Positions 10,601-25,600 of a stretch of DNA of 64,000 nucleotides are shown here, one piece after another. Both the position numbers and the translations under genes were made by a program. Position 1 is the stretch's first letter. The number at the start of each line of letters is the position of its first letter. The notes beneath the pieces are model-generated. The model had not been told where the DNA came from and made no database searches. It saw only the letters and a list, made by a program, of their open reading frames with translations. Source of the DNA: Saturnia japonica (taxonomy: Eukaryota; Arthropoda; Insecta; Lepidoptera; Saturniidae); assembly GCA_033032175.1 (NCBI GenBank), contig CM065316.1:5612115-5676114 (forward strand), written 5' to 3'.

Positions 10601-13600
10601 AATTTTTGTTTTAAAGAATAATCGATCATAATTCAAATAATTTTTATTCTTACATAAATTTTGATAAAGTCTATACTTTTCGAGATAAAATAAATAAAAT
10701 TTATTTTCTACGTAAAGTTTTATTTTATTACTCGAAAAGTTATCAGTTGAGCATCTTCTATACTGCGTCTTATATCCTCACGGAGTGAATTGACAATCAC
10801 TAATGTCTAGCTTGAAAATAATGTCACATTTATCTTTGTAGTGATAAGGTGCCGTATATTTTACGATATAAATATTAGAATCGCAAGATTTTAAATACTG
10901 AATTGAGGGTTTTTATTTATTATTTTAAATATTTTGTGCTATTTATCATATTCGATCATTTATTATTATCATTACATAATTCAAGAAACTATAAAATGAA
11001 TATATTAAGGCGTACAACTGTAAAAAAGAAAAAGAGCGCCTTGTTTGAAAACATCTCTTGTGAGATACGAATTTGACTCCCCTTAATCGGGCTTCACAAA
11101 TCAAAGGTTCAATGTTTAAAAAAAAACTTATCAATGGGTATAATACTTCATACGGTTTTACAATTAGTACCTATTGGTGACATAGCTATTTTAAAAACGC
11201 AATAAACTAGCAACACATGATATGTCATTTCACTCCATGGGAATAATAGATTAAGGTGTTCTGAAAGTCACATAATAACAAACCACCACCGCGCGAGTTA
11301 TTAGGTGAAAAGTGGCTAATATTTCCGAGGTGTATATTTCGAAGAATAACTTAATAACTATTGTTCTTGGATAAATTTCAATAAAGTAAAAAAAAGAGTT
11401 TCTTTTCTCCAGTTGGTCGAAGTGTACTTTTTATTTTTTCTCTCAAAACGGTTTGAATTGAGCAGTCGTAAGATGTATAGTGTGTAGTATAAAAGAAGAT
11501 GTTATGAATCCTTAATACACATACACGCATCTAATCACTTGCCGCCGCAACCTAACGCAGTTTTATTATTATTTGAGGTACACAAAAGCCTAATTTGCAA
11601 TAGCAAGTAGGACAATTAAAAGTTGCTAAATTATAGCAAAATTAGCAAAATCAAAAAATGGATTTGATGTTACGAAAAATATTTTTCTTTAATTTTGTAA
11701 TTAGGAATTTGTTTTTAATAATAGTCGGTATATTCTAGATCGTTAATGCAATTAATAAAAATAAAATAGAAATTCCAACTTTCGATGCCTATGTCCCAAT
11801 TTTTTAAATGTTGAACCACTATGCGACTGCGGGCCGTTTTCTAGCTTCGCTTCCCCTCATCGTTTCCCTGCTCCGCATGCAAAATGTATGGAATTTAAAT
11901 AAACCTCGCAAACCCATGTCCACTGATGCGAAGCTTTAATTTTTATGCAGTACTAATGGTCGACAGAGCCCCGCTCCGCTGTAGTGAATTGGCAGTTTAA
12001 TAAGGCAGTTATATATTTGAGTTCACATTATTATCATTAATGACTAACTTCATCATGTCACACTTTCGTCACACGATGCGCGCGCAGCTGTCAATTTTAC
12101 CACCCACCAAAAGCGCTAAAACAAGTATAACTTTAAAAAAATCCGATATCCTTGCTGAAAATTAATTTTTAAACTGCATAGGATCCTATTAATTATTTGA
12201 AACTTGTCTCTAGTAGTAGCTATTCTTTAACGAATAAACTCAGACTATTATTGTATACTTGATAATAAAATTTTGGGGTTTCTACAGAATAACTCGGTAT
12301 TGAATTGTACTATAGAATTCTATATCAGCAGGTATTGGGAAATTATGATATTGAAATAAGTTATAACTGTAAACACAACAAGTGAGCTCAATGTGTGATG
12401 GCGGTGTTAGGCAAGCGCTAATTTACATTGTGTCTGGCCTATTATTTAAAGTAGGTGAATAGAAATTTGATTTATCTCGTATACTTGTTTGTTCGGCAAA
12501 GTTCTACATCAATAAAGCACAAGGAATTTTTTTCGTTCTGCTATCAACTGTAAAACTAGTCCGATTCACATCAAAATCAATCATTAAGACCTACACCGCA
12601 CAGCGAAACTTCGCCGGGCGATTATTCCCGCAGGATTCTGCGACATAAGGGAACTATGAAGCTACACGCATATGCGAAAAAAATTCGCGAGTAAATAATT
12701 CTGCAACCAAATCTTTGTTTTTCTGCAGAATTTAACGCACCGTTGTGCGATTTAAATACGCGCGAATGTTTTGTGCACAATGAAAGCGTATACCTCTATC
12801 CGCAGTACTAAAAAAAATTCGCGTGGCGCTGGCGGGTGACAGTGGAGCAGACTGGCGGGAAAAAGATGTTGCACTCTTCGTCTCTCGCGTCGGCATCGGT
12901 ATCGGCAGAGCCAGAAAATGATATTAATTTAGAATAGTTAAATGCGGTCATGTATAGGAAACCTGCCCTGATTCCTCCCTGTGGGACAAACTTGATGCGA
13001 AATAGCATGACAGAATAGATGACACGATTGTGGAAAGAAATTTACCAGGAAATTTACTTTTTTAGGGACTCATACCTACATAGTCTTGAGAGTTATAAAA
13101 AGCCTCTCGTCAACTGAAGTTGCTTTTCTCCATACTGTTTCTTGGTAATTATGTATAGCAGGACTGACTAGCCATAGTAAGTTATCAAATATTTTAGTAC
13201 TTCTAAAATACCCGATATAATTTCTGTTATATTCTCGCAAGGCTTGGTATTTTACACAGAAAAATCCTTTCATAGGTTTTAACGCCGTCAAAGGGTGAAT
13301 CTAGTATGGGTGATATCTTTTGATACGCCTTTTACGCCGTAATGAAAGGCAAATCAAGACTTATTTCTGTTGTCCGTGCGTCTCAGCAGAGCTCTGGGTA
13401 GAACTGAAAAAAATCGCGAGGAATTTTATTCCCCATGCGTGTAAGTTAACATTCAGTAAGCGGATTATAAACCGCCAAAAAAATATCACGTGGCGAGATT
13501 TAGCTGTACGGTGTAGGCCTTAGACACTCATTGCTTTAGAAAAATGATAATTATCTTAAAAAAAATATTTTTTTCATTTTAATATTACTTAAGTAGTTTT

Positions 13601-16600
13601 AAGCGATCTAAATTCTAAAGCAGTTAGATATTCCCTAAGTGGTCTACATTGACCCGTGTGTTGATTTTAGATGTCGGTTTCTAGCTATTTTAATAAAGTC
13701 TGTGTAGACAATTGAACCAATGTAGAATTAAGGGTTAGAGAATAAAAAGACAGTTTGAATACATTGACACCATATTTAATAGGTTTGTGTATTCGTTACA
13801 AAAGGTGCTACCAAAAATACCGAATTATAAACTGAATACGTTATGGCGAAACATTAATATTTAACACTTACAATAATTATTTTAGTTTGATGTTTATATA
13901 TGGTTACACTGGCGTGGTCATGAGTAGATAGGTAACCAGATAGAAAAGTCGAGCAAAATTTGTAAGTGTAAACAACACCAGTTCTTTAAATGTGTGGATT
14001 TTACTTTAAGGTGGGAACAAGCATAAGGCCCGTTTGTTCAAAATCATGAGCGACCTTTTTAACCTACTTCAAAAAAGACGGACATTATCAATTCTAATAT
14101 ATATTTAAATGGATGTTTAGCCATAACTTCTTTGTTTATGAACCGATGTGGAGATTTTTTTTCTTTGGAAAGGGAATACCTCAAGGGTGGTTCATTTGTT
14201 TTCATTTGCAATAGACCTTGAACTTCAAAGATACACCAGAAAACTTCTCAAAACCATTGAAGTTGCTTTTCTTTTTTACCCAACTGCGATAAGCAGGGTT
14301 ATTGCTAAAATAGTCTTGTAATAATGTATTATTAACTAAATAAATAGTTTTCAGTATTGTACGCTATAATGGAAATAAATACCTATACTATAGTCCCAAA
14401 ATATGGTTCAAAATACTAAGGTCTTGACTTTATTGAATAGAAAAACATTTATTATTATTAGGTATTTTGTTCTCCAGTAAAATTTCTTTTTAACCAACTT
14501 TAAAAAAAGAAAAGGTTACTCAATTCAAATGTTTTTTTTTTTAATGGATGTTCAGCCATAACTTCTTTGTTTGTGAATTGATTTTGATGACTCTTTTTTT
14601 ATTGGTTAGGGGATACTTCAAGGTTGGTCTTATTTTAATTTTATTGTCATGGACCTTCAACTTCGAAGATACACCAGGGAACTCTGCAAAATCATTGAAG
14701 TTGGTTGTCTTCTTTGTTAAAAATTGTCCTGTAATTTTTTTTATCGAGTTGATTTTTGGTGAGAATTGTAAAAATGGATTAAATTAGCATATTTCCATAT
14801 GAGAAGTCAAAACAACGTTTTTTTAGCCTAGATCAAAAATACATAATAGGCCTTACATATATCGAAAGATTGCTCATTTAATATTATTAGAGTAAGATAC
14901 AGTGTACAAATAAATATAATTTTTGAATGTTAAATAATTACAAAATATTCTTATTGTGGAATGTATATCAGGTTGAAGAAGACTCCTCTGCATCTCCGGC
15001 TCGCAAGATACATAGATCACGGACAATAAGCTGCACAGAATTGACAGAAGATCAACTCCGACATGTTGTCGCTAGAATTCTTCAAGTATCTTGGTCAGAA
15101 GATAGTGCTGGTAAGTTAATTTATATGAAATTATCACCGACGTTCTCCTGAGATAACGGAGAACATAAATAACGTTGTTAACATGTTACCGAGTGAATCT
15201 GTCTTTAAGCTGCTATTCTTAGGTTATTGTTGATATATGGATTGTATGTTTATAATTTCTTGAGTATTGAGAGTAATACGATAATAATTGATCAGCTAAT
15301 AATTTTTTTAATAATAATGCAATCAGTTTTAATTGCCGATTAAATCGTATCCAAAAAATGTTGGTAGTTAAAGAATATTTTACTATACAGTGCATAATAA
15401 TTTGTAATATTTCTTTTTATTAGATGCATATTGTGAATATTGCTGACAAATACATTTTTGATTGGTTTATCAGATTAGAACTTTAAAAAGGCAAAAAAGA
15501 AGTCCTCTGATAATCTATTTTTTAAAACAGTCATACAGGAAGAAAATTTATTTTTAAATATCATATCAACTTGTGACATTTAATACATATTTTGTTCCAG
15601 GTGGAATATTTGTCCCGTCGGTTGCAGCATCAATTTTAGATAATCCTAAACTACCGCTAAATGAAATAATATCACAGGCTCTAATGGATGTCATCACACT
15701 AATTGCTGATGGAGCAGATCCATTAAACCAAAAACTCATTGCTATATCAGAATCTTCAAAAAGGCTTAGTGAAGATTGTGGGGATGACACATTAACGAGT
15801 GGTCCATTAGGTTCAGAGACAGATTTAGAGAAATCAGACTGTCCAGCACCATCTCTGCCGATGCCAAAAACAATACCAACACAAGGTTTAGCTGTTAGCT
15901 ACATACTTAGATTTTACAATAACATCAATCTGTATGAAAGGGAACATCCTAAAAAAAGTTCCGAACCGCCTCTCAGTGATTTACTCCAAAGTTTACGGAC
16001 TTCATTAGTAAATCATTTGGTGTTAGTGCTTCAAAGAAAATTCGGTTTAGAGAAATGGCGGAAATCACCGCTGCTTCCATGTCTATTGATCGGGAATACG
16101 CCAATCGGACTCATTCCTGAACTTATGCTTGCTACGTATTTGGAGAAAGAAGTTTTTGAAGAGGTAAGAACCTGTTGTTTGAACGTATCTTACTATTTGG
16201 AAAGATTCTATTTTAGTTATGTAACTAAATCTGGTATTTGTTCAAGTTTCAGAATTTTTTAAATCAGTGACTTTTGTTACTAAAAAGCTAAATTTAAAAT
16301 TACCTTGTATAATATTATTTTGCTCCCATTACCGAAGTGAAAAGATTTCGCCGTCAATGGCAACGGTAAGGAGAACGTTGCGTCAGGACAATTTACTTTC
16401 ATGGCTTGTTTTTTGAACTTTTATATATTGAGTAGGCCATTTTCTAATACCCGCCTGACTAGTAGCGTACATCCTTAAGTTGAAAATCTATCATCAAGCA
16501 GATATTGGTGTGTTCCGGTTTGTTAAGAACAAGTTTTCTCTCTATGTTTAACGTGCCACCATCTTGGGAAACATCGTCACTTAACATCATAACACAACAT

Positions 16601-19600
16601 CAATTGATATTATGGCAATAATGCTAAAACATATGAAAGAATAAAATAAAACAGTAAATATTTATATATTTTTATCAACTATGTTAAGTTAAAATACATT
16701 AACCTTATCTGTAGGGTAATGTGAACGAATCAAAAACATTTATCTACAGCAGAGGTTTTCAAACTTTTGCATCATATCAATTTTTTGAAGTGAAGTATTT
16801 TTACCTGCCTTTAATTGAATTGATAAGAGAGTGGTTAAATATGACGTGTTATGCCCTGGGGGGTCGCTGTGAGGTATGATGTTTTAACCAAGTCTGTAAT
16901 TTGTTAAGATTCGTTTAATATTACACAAAAAAAGTATGTTATTAACATACACATTATTACTTATGGGGTCGTTCAAATTATTACGTAAGCATGCTTGGGG
17001 GGCAAGGGGTACAATTTTTCTTACTTTTGCTGAGAAAGAGAGCAGAGAATTTTATAAATTTTACGTAACATAAGATTTAAGAGCGGTGGTGCTCTTGTCA
17101 GTGGAGCTATCTCCAGCTCTCCCTACATTGTGCCTTCCTCTTGACATCGTTGACACGATTAGTGATTATAAATATTACGTAACATAAAAAAACATTCCTG
17201 ATATCGCACGTCACAATTATCATCAAAAACCATGTATGAAATAATCGCGTTTTGAAAGTTGGAAATTTCGTTGCTGCTTATCTAAAGGTTCAAATGCCTT
17301 AAATTATATAGTTTATAACATTATCTCAAACATGGTTTTTGAAGATAATAATACCATATTATTTGTGACGTGGTATATCTAGATATCCGTGAATCGATGC
17401 ATATAAATAACTTTGACAATCATTGATCAATAGATTAAATATAAACAGAAAAGTCTGTATTGTTATTTATTATAAAAAATACATGTGTAAGGATTATCGA
17501 TTATTAGATATTTTGAGTGTTTACTAACATGGTTTTTGATCGTTCTCTTGTTGGATGAAATCCAACCGAGCTAATAGTTTTGTTTGTCTGACAAAATATA
17601 AATTTAAAATATAAATCGTTTACTGGGACAAAGCCCAGGACAAATTAATTATTTATGATAGTACTGTTTTTATATAATTTTTTTTTATTTATCATTTTTT
17701 TAAGCGCCTGTATTAATTACATTTATTAAAAATGATCAATTATTAACAAAAATAAAATTGCGTGTACGCACGCAAGAAGTTCTAGGTAACTAAGTAAGTT
17801 GTAGGTGCCAAGACGCATACAGAGAAACGGATTGTAAAAAAATTTGCTTCAATAAATTGCAAAAGCCATTACGCCCTCGGGCTTTAGCGCAAAAAAGGCC
17901 CTCTGGTTTTATTTAGGGGGTTACACCCAAGATAGTCTGAATATTATGACACCGTTTACGTGAAAGTGTGATCAAAACGAAGTATAACTTCAACTAAACT
18001 ATATATAAGCTGTATGTAATTTAGGTGTTTTTACCACTGCTGATGGGACTACGCGAGGAGATGCGCCGGTGCGTATCGCCTCTGGTGGGACGGGGTCACG
18101 GCGCCGCGTTGCGAGCTCTACGGGCACTGTGTGACTTGCGTGCCGGACCGAGGCTTTCACGCAGGCCAGTCTGCGAGCTGATCGCGACTCTGCCCAGTCT
18201 GTGCCCCGACCCTATCACAACGGCTCCCGGTCGAGAAATAGCGCGTGTCAGCTTCCTTGGACCATTCTTTGCGGTACAATTTTTATAGAATTGAATGCTA
18301 ATATTTTTTACTCAAAACCTAATGATAGAATCCATTATCAATCAGGGATGTTTTTTAATAGTTTCTCTGCACATTAAGAGTACTGTTCCTGATGGTAAGC
18401 ACAGTACAATCTAAACACAACGGTGACCACCGAGAGATCGAAATCCATCGGCGGTCTGCATAAATATCTCTTCAACTTACGCTTGAAGGACACGATGTCG
18501 TAAGAAGCAGGGTACATATTGGCCAGAAGTGTTTCCACAATTTCAGGGTACGACTGGAGAATACTACTTTAGCCTGTAGACTCTTGTAAAACCATAGGTA
18601 TCACTAGTGCTTTGCAGATCTTAAACCCCATCCCCCTCTCTCCATGTAGCTCTTACTCACACCGCAGGAACGCAACATAAAGTTATTTGGCTGCAAACTC
18701 TTTAGGGTGAAGGTATTTCACCAGTCAGACTGCCCCAACTAAAGAGAAACATCTAAAGAAATTTATATGTGCAATTAATTCACGATGCCCAGAGATTTAT
18801 TTACCTTTGATTCGGTGATCATTCTGCAAACCGGGCAACTCTGAAAACGCGATTGGCAAATTTACTGTTCATTAATCATAGATTGTCTATCGATAGTTAT
18901 TAGTACAATGGAACAAGCGATAGTGTCTGGCTTATACTATCAATAGTTGGCATTTGTGTGACTGCACAATTTCCAAGATAGCACGCTAATTACCCTTTTC
19001 GCTTGCCCAGATATTATTTATATGGTACTTAGAAACAATTGATAGTTAATCTATTAATCGATAGTTTTTTTGCAACATAATCGATGTTATCAGATTTCTA
19101 TCAGTCTATGTTCGATGAAAACTAAGCAAATTTGTGAAGCAGCCGACGGCAGCGACTGAGTTAGCCATCCTAAATTACAACGTGAGTATGGCTAATAAGA
19201 ACCGTGACTTGGTTGTTGTTTATACTATCATAAAACTTAAATAAAAGAAAACAGCGGGAGTTGTTGGCGGGATCTTGAAGTGACATGTTGTGGTTTTTAT
19301 TTTTAATTCATTAACTTAGGTTTTTGACCCTATATTATGTAATATTGGTGACGTTTTGCGTGATATAGTTTGGTTTTTGTGCATAAGTGAAGTGGATTAT
19401 AAATATAAGCTGAAAGCATTCATTCTGAGATCCCACAAAAACTTCCTAGAAAGTTCTAACAAGGGAGCCATCCATCTTGTTAGGATACTGAATCGTCATA
19501 ACACATGACACTATAATTCACTCGATAATGCCAGTATTGGTCTTCATTAAATAGGACTGGTTGCCAAGTTAGGAAGAAGAAGAAAAGAAAACAGAGCGCT

Positions 19601-22600
19601 CTGCCGCTGTAGTTGCGGACTAAGATATTATTGAAAACTTCTGTCAGAAACTTTACATATATACATGCCTGTATTCTCCGAAGGGTTAGTCAGAGATGTA
19701 CTAATGTACACCCGCAGTTCGCCAAGTATATTCTTATAGGTCCAATAAACAACAAATAAACACTTCTTGTTTGGCCTTCCTGGATCATAGACAGTGAAGT
19801 TTTTGCTTTTACATCCCTCAAATAAAATATGATTGGATAGTTGGTGTCTGGAACTGATTGGAATTTAATATAATCCTTCAGATATCATTGTTCGCGGAAG
19901 AGAATCCTCGGCTGGCTGAGCGGTTGTTCGCTACCGGGTCGGGGGATCGAAGTCTCGCATTCGCGCTGCAGCGAGAGGTCGAAGCGAGCCGTGCCTCGAT
20001 GCACAGCATCTGCCATAACATTCTGCTATGTGCAGAGGCGAGGGAACCATTCCTGAACTACCTTGCAGCACTCCTGCAGCGTAACGAGCGCCGAGCACAG
20101 TTACAGACTGACGAACGATCTCTAGCCGGTAAGTATCTGTTTTTTTTAACAGACTTCAAAAAAGGACAGAGGGAGGTTACCTACTCAATTCTAATTATTT
20201 TTTTATGGATGTTCAGCCGTAACTTCTTTGTTTATGAACCGATTTTGATGATTCTTATTCTGTTGGATAGGGGTGTCAAGTGTGGTCCCATTTTAATTTC
20301 ATTATTATTTGACATTCAACTTGAAGATATACCAGGGAACTCTTCAAAATCATTGAAGGTGGTTCTCTTTTTTGTTAAAAATAAATTGTCTCGTATTTAC
20401 TACGTAAACTCTGTATAACGTACTTCTGTTTAATGAAAAACTCCTTAAAACGTAGAAATTACTAAGATTTGGATGGATTATAGCGTTACCCATAAAGCCA
20501 AACATAGCGTAACAACCATTCTTAATAGCAAAACAATACCTTCCTCCAACCACTGTCAAGTTGAAAAATTGTCGCCAAGCACTTGATAAGTGTATTACGG
20601 TAGTTGTATTTAAGACTCAATCTGTTTTTAGGCGTGACGTATTAAAATAAATCTGTAATTCTATCTGTACATATTATTGTTTTTCCGAATTGTGTTCGAA
20701 TCAACCATTTTATAGGCCACTGATCTCGAATTTGAAATTTAGAAATATTTTGATTGTCTGAATTTAAATCGAAAACGGCTTGGAAATTTAGTAAGCAAGA
20801 AGAGTAAAAATATGTCTTATTATAATTTGAGTAAAAATAATAAACGTTAATAATAAAAGCGCAATAAACGCGTAAAGAGACGCGAGCACAGCTAGTATAT
20901 ACATATTTGTTTATTATATAATCTTTATTGCACAAACTACAATGTGAGAGATATTGTAATTTTGTTAAGAAATTTTAAGGTATACAATTATATCACCGAT
21001 CAATACGGCCAGGCTATTTACTGCAGATCAACGAGTGACCTTTTCATCATAGCAAACTCGAAAGATCGCTCACTGAAACCTTGACCGGTCCAATTATTTA
21101 ATTTGATGTCAGTGACATGACGAGTTGAGACACAACGTTATTTCCATATTAAATAAACATTAAACAATCAACTTGTATCATTGTTTTCTGCTACACGATC
21201 TTACAATATACAATAATACTACTAATATTATAAAGTGTAAACTAAGCTTAAGAGGTTGTTTTTTGATTATTTCAATACGCTAATCTCTGAAACAACCGGT
21301 CAGATTATAAAAAATCTTTTTCTATTTTATAGCCTATTTATCGAGGAATGTTATCTAACTTCACGCTACGAAATTTAAGAGCCTCCGCTATAAAATTACT
21401 ATAAAAAACACGCCAAATGACAACGAAGGTAACAGAGCGCGCGAGTTGTCTGCCCGACGAGAACATGAGAACCGCGGGGCACAACTAGTATAAATATAAC
21501 TGATTGCAAAACTAGAACAACAGCAATCACCAAAGAATTTATAATAGTGTCCGGCCGAAACAAGATTTTTAGCCAAAACCGACTCTTCGGCCTCGGTCTG
21601 AGTTATTTTTTTCAACTTTAACTCGGTTTTATTTTATTATTTACACTCTTCAATAGGTAATCGATAGTGAAAGTGGGATTGTATCGATTTGTATTCATTA
21701 TTAATGTACATGGTCACGTACTAATTAACAATCCACCGAAACCGAAACGTCTTTAGACATGTTAAAATTTCTATTGTAAGTATACAATTAATAAAATTGA
21801 AGTGTCTGTTTGTAATATCAAAATAACAGTTTTTCACTAAATGCATATTAAAGTATATACGATACATATAACAAAAAGTCCATTTTTAAAATTTTTGTAG
21901 TCTGTCTGTCTATTTGATCCGGGTAATCTCCGAAACGGTTGGACCGATTTTGACGGGACTTTCACTGGCAGATAGCTGATGATATAGGGAGTGGCTTAGG
22001 CTACTTTTAATTTAGAAAAAGAATTAGGGTTCCGCACAAATTAAAAAAATCTGGTCATGATGAATCAATTCGGGTGCTTAAATGGCTTATGCTGAGTAAA
22101 CCATTAGAGATATAGCAAATTAATGTACTACATAATCAAGGGAATTAAAAAAAACATACAAAAAAGTCCGGGAGAGTATACATCTATCTTATAATAAGGA
22201 ACACCCACAATAAGCATTTTTGTCTTTCAAATTGCCGGGAACGGGGGAACAAGATTCGCGCGGGCATTCTGTAGTCCACGTGAGCGGGGCCACGGGCACA
22301 GCTAGTTGAAATTAAATATATTTTTACTATTCTTTACACATAAACAGACACTTAACTCGTGTTAAATGAATTAAAAAACAACTGAAATACGTATAACAAC
22401 AATAATTCCTTAAACATATAAACAACTAGCTGTGCCCGCGGCTCAGCTTGCGTGGAATACAAAATTCCGTATCGGTTATTTTATAGAAAAAAATGCTTAT
22501 TAATTGTATGTGGGGAATCGTAATTCTATTCCTAAAATAAAAATAGCCTAACTTACTTCTTATAAAATCAGCTATCTGCTAATGAAAGTGCCTTCAAAAT

Positions 22601-25600
22601 CGGTTCAACCGTTTCCGTCATTAGCCGAAGCAAACAGACAGACAGACAAAAATTTAATTTTTTTATTTTTTTTTTAAGAATCGTATTTACTCTTATGTGC
22701 ATTTAGTTTTAAGCTGTTATTTTGAGATTACAAACAGACACTTCAATGTTATTTATTTGTATAAATTTAACATGTATAAAAGTAATAAACATGTTAAAAA
22801 CTTACTCTTATATGCAAATATTGTCGAAAATCAACAATGAATTATAAAGTACATTTACACTCTTTTTGGTTGGGTTTTTAAATTTTAATGGGGTTCAAAA
22901 TATTCAGTTATATAATCGAATTCGAATAATATTCGGGTTTCAAGTAATAATAGTATTTATATGTTATAATACGAGAGATTAGAGGCACCAACGTGGCACG
23001 AATTCATGGCCGAAATTGACCGAACTACGCGCGACAAACCACGAACACGCAGTTTCGGGTGATTTTTGGCCGAAACCGAGTCTTCGATCAGTCAATTAAC
23101 TTACCTAATCTAATTGAACAATTCTTGTGTAGGTACATGTATATACATATTTCATTGGTTTCTCGGAAACGGCTGTAACGATTTGGATGAAATTTTATAT
23201 TCAGATAATGTTTTACATTTCTAGTTTATTTAGTAGATAAGTGATTTTCTTTTTTTAAGATATCGAGCAAAACTCCGATAATTCTTTCCTTCCCAGATAT
23301 TCATTCATCAATATTAATCAATTTTTTGCGCTCGTAAATTCTTGGCTAAAGTTGGATAGGTTAGTCATTTACGGTCTAAATACCCCATTCCATAGATGGA
23401 GTTTGGTCACATTACCATCGATTGTGAAGTGTGAACAGTGTATTATATTAGCATAGAATACGCTGCGGTCACTCACAGACGGTAATGACTTGCAAAACAG
23501 AATAACAGACAGCATTTTATGTTCAAATGTCGCTCACCTCGTGTCTGTCGAATAGACGAATTTGTACATTGGCGCATATCCAAAATATTTACCTTCGCAG
23601 TAGCGATTAACGTTCTGCGATTTGTAAACATAATTAAAACGTATTTATAACTATTTCCCTGTTATTAATCGATTTTTTTTAGTTTATCATAGTGTTTTTA
23701 TTAAATCATAAATAGAACATTATAATAGTTTATAGTACAAAAATAAATACTGATGTCTAAAAGCACAGTAGTGTTTTTCAGCAGCGAGAAAACAGAACTC
23801 GTGCTACCTTACGCCGACTGAGAACTTCTGCCCTTCATGGCAGTTTCAGATATCAAACGACAAAATGTTGGAATAATACACCTCCGCCGATCCAAAATGC
23901 TAAGACCCTTTTCGCTTTCAGCTTGAAATTTTTAAATCTTTCCTTTTTTACAGCAAACACTTGACCCTCATATTTATAATCATTTGTTATGTAATATAAT
24001 TTACATAATATATTTTATTAAATATAATTTAAATTTCATACTGTACTACTTTACCATAAATAGCTTAAACATATTAATACGGAAACTACACTTATTAATC
24101 TATACATATAATAAAAAAGTAACTGATCGATGTCGGTACATAGAAGATATATGAGAAAAACTATTATTGGGGGCCTTTATCAACGCAGCAGAACCCAATA
24201 CAATGATTGTTAGAATTTTTGTCTGTTTGGCGGTTTGTCTGTCTGTTTTTTTCTGTTTGCCAACGTTTGTGCGCGCTAATCTCAGAAACGGCTTAACCGA
24301 TTTGGAAATGGTTTTCACTAATATACTGTGGTAAGGTTCACTTAACATTTAGTGTTTGTTTTACTTCAATAAGTTTATAAATAAAAAAGTTATATCAATT
24401 AAAAAATCACGTCGAACATTTGTTCGATAAAAATGCTATGAAATAGCTCTTCAGTTGAATTGACTGAAATTTTAGTTATCTGTATATTATGGTTTGTAAA
24501 ACGATGATGATTGAAACTTTTCATAAAGTTAAAAAATGAAGAGTTTCCAAAATTTTAAATTTACAATATAAGTTGACCTCATATCTATGTGATAAATCAT
24601 ATTAAAAGGGGGTCAGCATAGGCTGGATATTTGTCGGTTGAATATAGCCACGCCGCTGATAGGGATGGCAATTCATTCCGAAAAAGATCGATTCACAAAA
24701 AAATTGAGGTCTAAAAATTGATCTCTCAAAAATCGATGTTTTTTCGATTCACTTTCGGATTTGTATTAACAATATGAAAATCCCTAAAATAGAAAATTAA
24801 AAGGACACCACAACAACCGATCTTTTGTCATTTTTACCTTACTAAAGTATCAATTATTATAGAGAAATATAGAACGGTATAGAGAGAGAATTTATTGAAT
24901 TCATTTCAAAAATGTATTATTATAAACTGTTGTCGTTATTTTGCTGTTGGGTAATAATTTACTGTTAGTATTTTAATTGGTAAATGACACCATAGAAAAT
25001 GACAGCATAATGAAATTTAATAATAAAATAAGCCTAGACCGCTGAACCAATTTTGATGAATTTTGGTTGAGAAAGGACATAGGTTACTTTTGGAAATAAA
25101 ATGTATGAAGAACCCAATTTTGATGAATTTCGGTTTAGAGATATGTTGGACTTTGGAGAAAGACTTTGGCTACCTTATGTGGTGAAAATAAAACTTTAAT
25201 GGGTGAAGTAGGGGATGAAGGTTTGTACGAAGAAAACATCAAACATATTTTGAACCTTGGAGACGGACATCTTATGGCGCAAAGATAAAACATGAAGGGG
25301 TCAAATAGGGGATGAAATTTTGTATGAAGAACCCACTATTTCTCAGTTTAAGGATATGAAAATTTATATTTATGCTTTTAGGAAGAAATAAAAGGGTTTC
25401 GCGTTTTTGAAAAATTAATCTGCAAAGTGGTACAATTTAGGGATGATTTACAATACTATACACATAGAGTGATAAATCCATCATTGATTTTATTTTGGTT
25501 TGCCGTTTTTAGAGATCAGTCAGTATTTATGCAGTAATATAGAGGGGTGGTAGGGATCGCGACCACCATACAAATAGTGATAAACCCATCTGTGGGTATC

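Larger units (their letters stand above)
8461..14971 (+). other. UBE4B intron 2 (6.5 kb, repeat-rich)
   Basis: Holds a TA-flanked MITE, a GTGTAA-type minisatellite, a SINE, a TIR element at 12585-13524 and two copies of an interspersed repeat, each listed separately. Between about 10395 and 12000 there are scattered GCGGAGC/GCTCCGC strings and two CCACTGATGCG strings, suggesting a decayed element whose ends I could not fix. Confidence 0.8.
18274..19881 (+). other. UBE4B intron 5
   Basis: Contains two repeat fragments listed separately (18380-18480, 19660-19745). The rest (about 18500-19650) shows nothing I recognise. Confidence 0.6.

Noticed and set aside
10395..12000. Possible larger TIR element bounded by GCGGAGC-rich ends
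   Set aside because: The CCACTGATGCG strings are in direct, not inverted, orientation and the GCGGAGC/GCTCCGC strings do not give a consistent end alignment.
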